From: Anaerocolumna sp.
GTDB taxonomy: Bacteria > Bacillota > Clostridia > Lachnospirales > Lachnospiraceae
Length of the DNA stretch: 40,182 bases
Assembly: GCA_029256725.1 (NCBI GenBank)
Contig: JAQSXJ010000033.1
Coordinates: 1 to 40,182 of the forward strand
Direction of reading: 5' to 3'
The notes beneath the pieces are model-generated. The model was not told the DNA's origin, searched no databases, and saw only the letters and a program-made list of their open reading frames with translations. Made by a program: the position numbers and the translations under genes. The number at the start of each line of letters is the position of its first letter. Positions within the stretch are counted from its first letter, which is position 1. Positions 34,012-40,182 of this stretch are shown here, piece after piece.

Positions 34012-34590
34012 TTGTATGAGGAATTTCGATTTGATTGCATCAATATAGCTTTAAGAATTACAAATAATCTAATGATGGCTGAGGATGCGGTTCAAGATGC
34101 TTTCTTGGCGGTAATAAAGCATAAAGATAAAATGCTTACTTTAAATTATGGAGATTTTCGTAAGAGTATCATTATCATTGTAAAGAACAAATGCATTGAT
34201 ATTATACGTAAAAATAAACATCTGTCATCGGTTTCCCTTGAGGATGTTGAGTATGAACTGAAATCTGAGGATTTATCTGTTGAGATACAGGTAATTCGTC
34301 AGGAGGATTTCATGTACATGTTAAAGTGCATAGCAGAACTTGATGAAACAAGCAGATTAGTGTTACTTATGAAATACGTACAAGGATTATCCTATAAGGA
34401 AATTGGAAATGTCTTGGGAATGACAACAAAGCATGTTGATACTCGAATAATGAGGGCAAAACAAAAAGTACGTAAATTAATAGAAGTGAGAGAAATGAAG
34501 GAAATGAGAGAAATGAAAGAAATGAAAGAAATGAAAGAATTGAAAGAATTGAAAGAATTGAAAGAAATGAATGAAAAAAAGCAGGAGTAA
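34012..34590 (+). CDS. ECF-type RNA polymerase sigma factor with repetitive acidic-basic tail
   Basis: About 192 aa from a TTG at 34012, placed 9 nt after AAAAGG. The frame is open back to 33883, but that part covers a terminator. Sigma region 2 (LYEEFRFDCINIALRITNNLMMAEDAVQDAFLAV) and region 4 (DETSRLVLLMKYVQGLSYKEIGNVLGMTTKHVDTRIMRAKQKVRKL) are clear. The tail after region 4 is nine tandem triplets MKE/MRE/LKE/MNE, a probable lone helix. No anti-sigma gene is next to it. The following secreted lysozyme-like gene is a plausible but unproven target. Confidence 0.75.
   Translation: MYEEFRFDCINIALRITNNLMMAEDAVQDAFLAVIKHKDKMLTLNYGDFRKSIIIIVKNKCIDIIRKNKHLSSVSLEDVEYELKSEDLSVEIQVIRQEDFMYMLKCIAELDETSRLVLLMKYVQGLSYKEIGNVLGMTTKHVDTRIMRAKQKVRKLIEVREMKEMREMKEMKEMKELKELKELKEMNEKKQE
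34495..34575 (+). repeat. 9-bp microsatellite inside the sigma factor gene
   Basis: Nine units of the pattern ATGAAAGAA / TTGAAAGAA (34495-34575), in frame, coding for (M/L)(K/R/N)E repeats. In-frame expansion or loss would change tail length without breaking the gene. Confidence 0.9.
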
Positions 34591-34920
34591 ATTTGAAGAC
34601 TGCTATCACTTATTTAATGGTGTACTCATTATGGGTAAGGATGTTAAGTGGCAAGATGTACTTTTCATAAAAGTGTTAATTATGAAACTAAATTATTAAA
34701 AATGTAAAAAAGAGGTAGGAATTTTTGGAATTGAAACGTTTTTAATATATAAGACATAAGGAATGTTTTTAAATTGCAATTATTACTATGAGATACATAA
34801 ATATATTTAGAGTTCACAAATAGTTGCGGTGCATTCATAAAGCTATCGCTATCGTACAGTTATACCTGTGGTTTGTCACGAAGAGAGTCACAGATAAATA
34901 AATTATAAGGAGGTCAAAAA
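34591..34920 (+). other. Leader region of the lysozyme-like gene with a possible hairpin
   Basis: AT-rich gap. From about 34831 the composition changes (GCATTCATAAAGCTATCG, ACAG...CTGT, then CTGTG...CACAG), suggesting folded leader RNA just before a strong AAGGAGG. Part of it recalls c-di-GMP-I (GEMM) sequence, but the GGCAAACC and GACGCAAAGC cores are not there, so I do not call a riboswitch. Nothing else seen. Confidence 0.3.
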
Positions 34921-35931
34921 ATGACTAAAAAAAAGTTTTATGTTAAAGCATTACTTATGGTAGCCTTTGCACTGTTGATTACAACATTTTACCTGGCTAC
35001 ACCGGTAAGCGCTGCCGCCAGGGGAGCATGGGCTCCTAATACTGCTTATGCAGTAAATGACACCGTAACATATAGCGGAAGTACTTATACCTGCCTTCAG
35101 GCACATACTTCCCTTGTAGGATGGGAGCCGGTCAATGTTCCGGCTTTGTGGTCAAAAGGCGGCGGGGGAACCACACCGACACCAACACCACCACCAGCTA
35201 CAAGCGGAGTTACATTCTATGCAGATATAAATTACGGTGGTAAAGCAGTAACACTTGGAGTTGGCAATTACACACTTTCACAGTTGAATGCAAAAGGTAT
35301 TCCCAATGACTGGATGTCGTCTCTCAAGGTTCCAAGTGGCTGGACTGTTGAGGTTTATCAGAATGATAATTTCAGTGGAACAAAATGGACCTATACTTCA
35401 AGTTCTTCCTGGGTTGGAGACACAGTAAATGACAAAATGTCATCGGTTAAGATTTATACTGGATCACCGAATACTTCCGTAACGAAGCCTTCTGAAGTTC
35501 CAAGTAATATATGGACATATACAATGAATGTAGACAATAAATTTGGTAAAGGCGGAGATTTTGCTTTACTGCTGTGCGCTGTAATCAAAAAAGAAAGCAG
35601 CTTTGGAGCAGGCTTACCAGGCAGTCCATCAGCTGGTGACGGATTAATGCAGGTGGAACCAAATACCCGTAATGCATACTTATCTCAATTCAGCTCAAAA
35701 TTTGGCCGTTCATATAATCACAGCAGTGAGCAGGATCAGGTATGCATGGGCGCATTAATTTTAGATGAAAAGATTACTAGATTCGGCAACATATATAATG
35801 GTTTATTACACTATAACGGAGGAGATTACTGGTATCCGGGAGCTACAGATTCTTATGGCCGTCCAATTCTGGCAAATGTATATGCAGACGTAGTTTACGC
35901 TACCTATAAGAGTTATGGCGGTAAGAAATAG
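34921..35931 (+). CDS. Secreted protein: CBM5/12, beta/gamma-crystallin module and lysozyme-like transglycosylase domain
   Basis: 336 aa with RBS AAGGAGG. Signal peptide about 1-32 (TPVSAAA). The CBM5/12 chitin-binding module (about 34-79) closely resembles those of the two chitinases at the window start. After a Thr-Pro linker (84-93) comes a beta/gamma-crystallin-type module (about 96-181; VTFYADINYGGKAVTL, EVYQNDNFSGTKWTY). The C-terminal lysozyme/SLT-like domain (about 190-336) has the probable catalytic Glu E225 in IKKESSFG and GDGLMQVEP. The domain may cut peptidoglycan or chitin; GH23 chitinases are known, and the CBM points to chitin or fungal wall. A strong terminator follows. Confidence 0.85.
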   Translation: MTKKKFYVKALLMVAFALLITTFYLATPVSAAARGAWAPNTAYAVNDTVTYSGSTYTCLQAHTSLVGWEPVNVPALWSKGGGGTTPTPTPPPATSGVTFYADINYGGKAVTLGVGNYTLSQLNAKGIPNDWMSSLKVPSGWTVEVYQNDNFSGTKWTYTSSSSWVGDTVNDKMSSVKIYTGSPNTSVTKPSEVPSNIWTYTMNVDNKFGKGGDFALLLCAVIKKESSFGAGLPGSPSAGDGLMQVEPNTRNAYLSQFSSKFGRSYNHSSEQDQVCMGALILDEKITRFGNIYNGLLHYNGGDYWYPGATDSYGRPILANVYADVVYATYKSYGGKK

Positions 35932-36021
35932 GATAGTATAAAACAGGTTATTAAAGATACCTGTAGAGTATGAACTTATACACAGAAAATACGGAAGCAC
36001 TAATAAAACAAGTTTAAACCC

Positions 36022-36057
36022 AAAAAGAGACTAGCCAGTTACTGGTTAGTCTCTTTT
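36022..36057 (+). terminator. Terminator after the lysozyme-like gene
   Basis: AAAAGAGACTAGCCAGT (36024-36040) pairs with ACTGGTTAGTCTCTTTT (36041-36057) with one G-T pair and almost no loop, ending in TTTTGG. The symmetrical A- and T-runs suggest it works both ways. Confidence 0.85.
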
Positions 36058-36118
36058 GGTAATGGTACTATGCTTATAATCTGTATATCTGACACAAACT
36101 TCACACAAGGAGTTAGCA

Positions 36119-36154
36119 GTGAATCTAAAAATTGCAAAGCTCGCTGTATTATAG
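36119..36154 (+). CDS. Possible 11-codon ORF between two terminators
   Basis: AAGGAG (36107-36112) is 6 nt before a GTG that opens an 11-codon frame (VNLKIAKLAVL), ending just before the second terminator. A TATAAT box at 36075-36080 has no clear -35 box. The promoter-RBS-ORF-terminator order is complete in miniature, but chance is quite possible. Confidence 0.25.
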   Translation: MNLKIAKLAVL

Positions 36155-36162
36155 AAGTCAAG

Positions 36163-36199
36163 GAGCCTGTCTTCCTTTAGCAGAGGACAGGCTCTTTTT
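36163..36199 (+). terminator. Second terminator, no annotated gene directly upstream
   Basis: GAGCCTGTC-T-TC (36163-36174) pairs with GA-G-GACAGGCTC (36183-36194), followed by five T. It lies 105 nt after the previous terminator, which implies a short transcript in between or a backup terminator. Confidence 0.85.
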
Positions 36200-36261
36200 A
36201 TGAGTTTTCCTTGATTAATCAACTATTTTGGCTTTTCAATACCTTTCTGAAGATTTTCAGA

Positions 36262-36290
36262 TTGCCACCTATAGATATTTGATTTATAAT
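36262..36290 (+). promoter_or_regulatory. Promoter of the MATE exporter gene
   Basis: TTGCCA (36262-36267), 17 nt, TATAAT (36285-36290), 43 nt before the ATG. No operator-like dyad is obvious nearby. Confidence 0.75.
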
Positions 36291-36333
36291 TGTATGCGTT
36301 GCGTAAATCAGATACGGATAAAAGAGGTAGAAA

Positions 36334-37701
36334 ATGAATAAGAAGTGGTTTCAACTGGATAAAAGAGCAGACAAAGAGATAATCTCACTTGCATGGCCTT
36401 CTATTACCGAGCAGATACTTGAGATGATGGTAGGAATGGTTTCTACTATTTTTATGGGGAAAATAGGTATCTTTGCAGTCGCAGCGGTAGGTATGGTAAA
36501 CATGCTAATGGGATTCCTGCAAACAGTTTTTTCTGGTCTGTCAATCGGTACAACAGTTATTATTGCACGAGTAACCGGAGAAGGTAAGAATGATGAGGCT
36601 AAAAGCGCCTTAATACAATCAGGGTATATGGCAGTCATTGTTGGTGTGCTTCTGGCAGTGATCGGTAGGGTATTTTCATTGCCTTTACTGAGCCTGTTCT
36701 TTGGAAAAGCAGAGCCGGAGGTTTTTGCGGCAGGAATCAGTTATTTTAACATTGTACTTATAAATCTGCCTTTTCTTGTGTTAGATATTATTGTTTCCGG
36801 AGCAATGAGAGGAGCAGGTGATACAAAGACTCCCATGATAATTACTGCCGGAGTAAATGTTTTAAATATCATATTAAATACTGTATTGATATTTGGTGTG
36901 CCTTTTCTACATATACCTGCATATGGCATCGTAGGTTCAGCTATTGCTGTAACAATTTCAAGAATTGTAGGTGTAGTGGTAAGAGTTTTTGTTCTATACA
37001 ATTACAAAGGGCTTAAGCTTAATCTGAGCCTGAAAGATGATTATACAATTAGGCTTGAAATGATTAAACGAATTATTAAGATAGGCGTTCCCGGTTTCAT
37101 AGAGCAGGCGGTAATGCAGGGTGGATTTCTTATGCTACAGATTATTATCGTCCCCTTAGGAACTATTGCAATGGCTGCCTATCAGATTGGTATAAATATA
37201 AATGCACTGGCATTCTTCCCGATATTTGGTTTTGCGATTGCTAATACAACCCTTGTAGGGCAGAGTCTTGGAGAGAAAAATTATGAGAAGGCTGAAATCT
37301 ATTCCCGTGAAAGTTTAAAGATTACAATGATCGTGGGTTTTGTTATTGGTATTTTCATGATTATATTCTCAAAATATCTTGCAGGTATGTATACCAGTGA
37401 TCCTCTTGTAATTAAGGAATCCATTGGTATAGTATGTACTTTTGGAGTAATAGAGCCGTTGCTTGCTATATTAAATTTATGTTCAGCAACCTTAAAAGCT
37501 GCGGGAGATATCAAGTATGTAATGATTACTTCCTTTGTAGGGCTTTGGGCCTTTAGGGTTATCCTGTCCTTTGCGCTTATTCATTTGTTCGGAATAGGAT
37601 TAACTGCGGTTATGATTGGTATATTCTTTGACTTCTGCTCAAGATCGATTATGTATCTGACCAGAGTACATAGTGGAAAGTGGAAATATATTAAAGTCTA
37701 A
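36334..37701 (+). CDS. MATE-family multidrug/Na+ antiporter
   Basis: 455 aa with RBS AGAGGT. Twelve hydrophobic segments lie in two homologous halves: the first starts IISLAWPSITEQILEMMVGMVSTIFMG, the second IIKIGVPGFIEQAVMQGGFLML, each with the G-x-P of MATE TM1/TM7. A GAMRGAGDTKTP loop and a matching SATLKAAGDIKY loop are family marks. It belongs to the NorM/DinF-like group that expels cationic drugs in exchange for Na+ or H+. A WYL regulator follows 63 bp downstream on the same strand and may control it. Substrate unknown. Confidence 0.92.
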   Translation: MNKKWFQLDKRADKEIISLAWPSITEQILEMMVGMVSTIFMGKIGIFAVAAVGMVNMLMGFLQTVFSGLSIGTTVIIARVTGEGKNDEAKSALIQSGYMAVIVGVLLAVIGRVFSLPLLSLFFGKAEPEVFAAGISYFNIVLINLPFLVLDIIVSGAMRGAGDTKTPMIITAGVNVLNIILNTVLIFGVPFLHIPAYGIVGSAIAVTISRIVGVVVRVFVLYNYKGLKLNLSLKDDYTIRLEMIKRIIKIGVPGFIEQAVMQGGFLMLQIIIVPLGTIAMAAYQIGININALAFFPIFGFAIANTTLVGQSLGEKNYEKAEIYSRESLKITMIVGFVIGIFMIIFSKYLAGMYTSDPLVIKESIGIVCTFGVIEPLLAILNLCSATLKAAGDIKYVMITSFVGLWAFRVILSFALIHLFGIGLTAVMIGIFFDFCSRSIMYLTRVHSGKWKYIKV

Positions 37702-37764
37702 TGGCAGAAGGCTTAAGAGGAAATAATGTTTTTTAGTTCCATTAGTAAGAAAGGAGGCGATTGA

Positions 37765-38727
37765 TTGGCGAAGAACGGAAATATGCTGGCGATTTTATGG
37801 ATGCTAAATTCAGGAGCTAAAATAACGGCAAAGCAAATAGCGGAAAAATTAGAGATAAATATACGGACTGTGTATCGTTATATTGATTCACTCTGCGAAA
37901 GCGGAGTACCGATTGTTTCAGATTCAGGACAGAACGGTGGATATACTTTATTGAACAATTTTATTCAGGCACCGTTAGTTTTCGATATTGAAGAGCAAAA
38001 GGCATTGCTTCACGCGGCAGTATTTGCAAACGAAGCGGGATACCCATTCAGTGAAGCCTTAAACAAAGCAACACAAAAGTTAAAAATGTATTCAAATCGA
38101 GAACAGGAAAACATTCTTAATCGCCACTTAACCGGTTTCGAAGTAATCAATCGTGATATTGACCCGTCTGTCAAGCAGACCTTGGAAGAATTAGAGCATG
38201 CTGTTGCAAACGAGTATTCAGTAGAAATTGAATACCGTTCAAGCCGGGAAGAACAACCGGTTAAAAGAGTAATTGATCCTTATGGAATGCTTTACTGGAA
38301 CAATAAATGGTATACGGTTGGTTTCTGCCAGCTTCGAAAGGAAATAAGAAGTTTTCGAGCTGAAAGGATTACCCACATACAGCGGACGCAGCTGAGATTT
38401 AAAAGACCGGATACCTTTTCTGCCAAGGAATTCTTTCTGCAAAACCTTCTGCAGAATTCCGATAGTAAAGCAGAGATGGTAACGGTTATTATAGGCGGTC
38501 GGTCAGAAGCTCTGGATGATTTATGTATTCATTGGTTTTTTGGTCATCACCTGAAAGAGCGTATGCCAAACCAAGCGGTTTTTTTACTGGACGAAAGAGC
38601 TGTTCAGGGATATTTACCTTCTTTTCTTCTTTCCTATGGAAAAGCAGTTCAGGTGATTGAGCCACAGAGCTTAAAGAAAAAGCTTATTTCTGTAACATCG
38701 GACTTAATGGAATATTATCAATTATAA
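37765..38727 (+). CDS. HTH and WYL-domain transcriptional regulator (YafY family)
   Basis: 320 aa from a TTG with AAGGAGG upstream. N-terminal DeoR-like winged helix (1-60; AKQIAEKLEINIRTVYRYIDSL, GGYTLL wing), a middle linker and a WYL domain (about 140-215; EIEYRS, DPYGMLYWNNKWYTVGFCQ, SFRAERI), then a C-terminal WCX-type extension. WYL domains sense nucleotides or other small ligands and control DNA-damage, defence or metabolic genes. No defence gene is next to it; the upstream MATE gene is the simplest target. Ends in a strong terminator. Confidence 0.9.
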   Translation: MAKNGNMLAILWMLNSGAKITAKQIAEKLEINIRTVYRYIDSLCESGVPIVSDSGQNGGYTLLNNFIQAPLVFDIEEQKALLHAAVFANEAGYPFSEALNKATQKLKMYSNREQENILNRHLTGFEVINRDIDPSVKQTLEELEHAVANEYSVEIEYRSSREEQPVKRVIDPYGMLYWNNKWYTVGFCQLRKEIRSFRAERITHIQRTQLRFKRPDTFSAKEFFLQNLLQNSDSKAEMVTVIIGGRSEALDDLCIHWFFGHHLKERMPNQAVFLLDERAVQGYLPSFLLSYGKAVQVIEPQSLKKKLISVTSDLMEYYQL

Positions 38728-38728
38728 T

Positions 38729-38764
38729 AGCTTCACTGACAGTGGTTGTCAGTGAAGCTGTTTT
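38729..38764 (+). terminator. Terminator after the WYL regulator
   Basis: AGCTTCACTGACA (38729-38741), 5-nt loop, TGTCAGTGAAGCT (38747-38759): a perfect 13-bp stem followed by GTTTTATT. Confidence 0.92.
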
Positions 38765-38902
38765 ATTATAGAGATAAACATTGTTCCTTTACTTAGAGGT
38801 TTAATGGACACTTTAATAATTAAATGGGAATGGCCAGAACTTACTCGTGGATGGGGCACATGTTTAATGAACACTTGAAAAATAAAACAGGAGGACATAG
38901 GT

Positions 38903-39529
38903 ATGAAGAATAATATAGTGTATTTATATGTATTTGATACAATGGCTGATTGGGAAATTGGTTATCTAACGGCGGAATTGAATTCCGGAAGATATTATAA
39001 GAAAGACTTAACACCAACAAAAATCCTTACGGTCGGAACTAAAAAGACTCCAATCCTTACGATGGGAGGACTAAAAATATTACCGGATATAGAAATTGAT
39101 GCTTTTAGCTTTGAAAACGCGGATGCCTTAATTTTACCGGGCGGAGATACCTGGGCAGAAACAGTTCATGAGCCTATTTTGACAATGGCAGAGGAATGCT
39201 TAAAGAATGGTATTGTTGTTGCCGGAATTTGTGGTTCTACAATAGCTCTTGCTCGGAAAGGCTTGTTGAATTTTAGCTATCATACAAGCAATGACCTGGA
39301 TTATCTTAAAAGTATCTGCCCAGACTATAAGGGAGAACAGTACTATAGACAGGAGGCTGCCGTAACTGACGGAAAGCTGATAACAGCTTCCGGAATAGCA
39401 CCGTTGGAATTTACCCTTCAGGTTTTGAAAGCTTTAGAGGTGTTTTCTGCTGAAACTCTAGATGCCTGGTATAAGCTGTATAAGACTAATAATTCCAAAT
39501 ATTTCTTTGAGTTGATGGGTTCTATCTAA
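38903..39529 (+). CDS. DJ-1/PfpI family protein (class I glutamine amidotransferase-like)
   Basis: 208 aa with RBS GGAGGA. The DJ-1/PfpI flavodoxin-like fold shows YVFDTMADWEIGYL with the conserved Glu (E18), ALILPGGDTW, and the nucleophile elbow VAGICGST with C110. TASGIAPLEFTLQVL is the usual late helix. Members are proteases, deglycases or stress chaperones; clostridial ones of this subgroup are uncharacterised. It stands alone between terminators with no clear partner. Confidence 0.88.
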   Translation: MKNNIVYLYVFDTMADWEIGYLTAELNSGRYYKKDLTPTKILTVGTKKTPILTMGGLKILPDIEIDAFSFENADALILPGGDTWAETVHEPILTMAEECLKNGIVVAGICGSTIALARKGLLNFSYHTSNDLDYLKSICPDYKGEQYYRQEAAVTDGKLITASGIAPLEFTLQVLKALEVFSAETLDAWYKLYKTNNSKYFFELMGSI

Positions 39530-39640
39530 TAATAATGATAAGAAGAGTCTCTTTTGAACGATTATGATGAATGAGTGTAAGAAATACACTTCAACTCGTG
39601 ATTTTGAATGCGTGCTAAAGTATGCAGATGGGGGTGAAAA

Positions 39641-40174
39641 ATGAATAATGATAAAAAATTTATAGCAGTATCAGGTAAATACACCAAGAATGGAGTACCT
39701 AATGGTTTTACATCTATTACACCCTTTATCGTAATAAAGGATCCTTCAAAAGCAATAGAGTTCTATCAATCTGTCTTTCATGCCAGGGTGAAGGATATTA
39801 CAGAATTTTCTGATGAAAATGGTAATCAAATGGTAGTGCATGCGGAACTGGATTTTGGAAATGGATTTTTACAGCTTGGAGCAGCGAATCCGGCCTATAA
39901 ATTGGTTTTACCCCCGGAGGAGGATAATGCCTGCTATTCTTTGGCAATCTATGTTGCTGATGTTGACCAGGTATTTGAGAATGCAGTGGTAAGAGGAGCC
40001 AAGATCAGAGAGCCGATTGCCAATTTTGTCTCAGGAGATCGATACGGAAGTATTTTAGATCCATTTGGCGTAAGGTGGACCATAATGACCAGAATTGAAG
40101 ACTTATCGGAAGAGGAGAGCGTCCGTAAGGTAAGAGAATGGGCTGATAGTTTTAAAAGTTCAAAAGAACAATAG
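39641..40174 (+). CDS. VOC superfamily protein (PhnB/glyoxalase-like)
   Basis: 177 aa with RBS GGGGGTG. One long VOC repeat pair (about 22-150): ITPFIVIKDPSKAIEFYQSVF, VHAELDFGNGFLQLG and the C-terminal GDRYGSILDPFGVRWTIMT, which is characteristic of PhnB-type proteins. The last 27 residues are a charged helix (LSEEESVRKVREWADSF). PhnB-like proteins bind metal or small ligands and most have no known reaction. No resistance or phosphonate genes are near, so function remains open. The stop is 8 bp before the window end. Confidence 0.88.
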   Translation: MNNDKKFIAVSGKYTKNGVPNGFTSITPFIVIKDPSKAIEFYQSVFHARVKDITEFSDENGNQMVVHAELDFGNGFLQLGAANPAYKLVLPPEEDNACYSLAIYVADVDQVFENAVVRGAKIREPIANFVSGDRYGSILDPFGVRWTIMTRIEDLSEEESVRKVREWADSFKSSKEQ

Positions 40175-40182
40175 AATGGATT

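Noticed and set aside
34801..34900. c-di-GMP-I riboswitch
   Set aside because: Only a fragment resembles the motif; the conserved GGCAAACC and GACGCAAAGC segments are missing.

Overview
The window looks like chromosome from a low-GC, anaerobic, plant- and chitin-degrading Firmicute of the Lachnospiraceae / Clostridium phytofermentans type. The reasons are AT-rich intergenic DNA, strong AGGAGG-type ribosome binding sites, several TTG/GTG starts, multimodular secreted chitinases and a CBM17/28-type GH5 cellulase, CheX, and clostridial-type regulators. The species call is inference. No rRNA, tRNA, CRISPR array, transposase or integrase was seen.

Layout. 1-3131: two secreted GH18 chitinases, the first cut by the window edge, ending in a strong terminator. 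3395-7834: a CheX-like protein lacking the usual catalytic Asn, a MarR regulator whose promoter lies between two identical 12-bp palindromes, a 14-TM drug exporter, a second MarR and an orphan SUKH (SMI1/KNR4) protein. 7889-10372 (minus): oleate hydratase and a TetR regulator. 10669-12043: PadR, two DUF1048 proteins and a cysteine-rich KTR protein, with the look of mobile-element cargo. 12110-15497 (minus): a six-gene type VII secretion (WXG100/LXG-like) effector module. It has two WXG100-like proteins, two helper proteins, a HExxH metallopeptidase effector and a membrane-anchored candidate immunity protein, but no secretion machinery.

15706-29936 is the most interesting region, a 14-kb biosynthetic operon with no product I can name. 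It encodes a stand-alone acyl-adenylate ligase, an acyl carrier protein preceded by an overlapping 22-codon ORF, a PaaK-like ligase, two tandem BtrH-like Cys-His-Asp acyltransferases, a one-TM protein and two ABC exporter half-transporters. It ends with an NRPS made of a C-domain remnant, an A domain with the canonical threonine code, a T domain and a third BtrH-like domain, then a GT2 glycosyltransferase. My working model is a small acylated, threonine-containing, possibly glycosylated and exported metabolite whose amide or ester bonds are made by papain-fold acyltransferases instead of condensation domains. The two long intergenic gaps in this operon are filled by degenerate minisatellites (37-bp and about 16-bp units), and the second runs through the NRPS start codon.

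30059-40182: a minus-strand GH5 cellulase, an uncharacterised bis-4Fe-4S protein, an ECF-like sigma factor with a 9-bp microsatellite tail, a secreted protein joining a chitin-binding module, a beta/gamma-crystallin module and a lysozyme-like domain, a possible tiny gene between two terminators, a MATE exporter, a WYL regulator, a DJ-1/PfpI protein and a VOC/PhnB protein.
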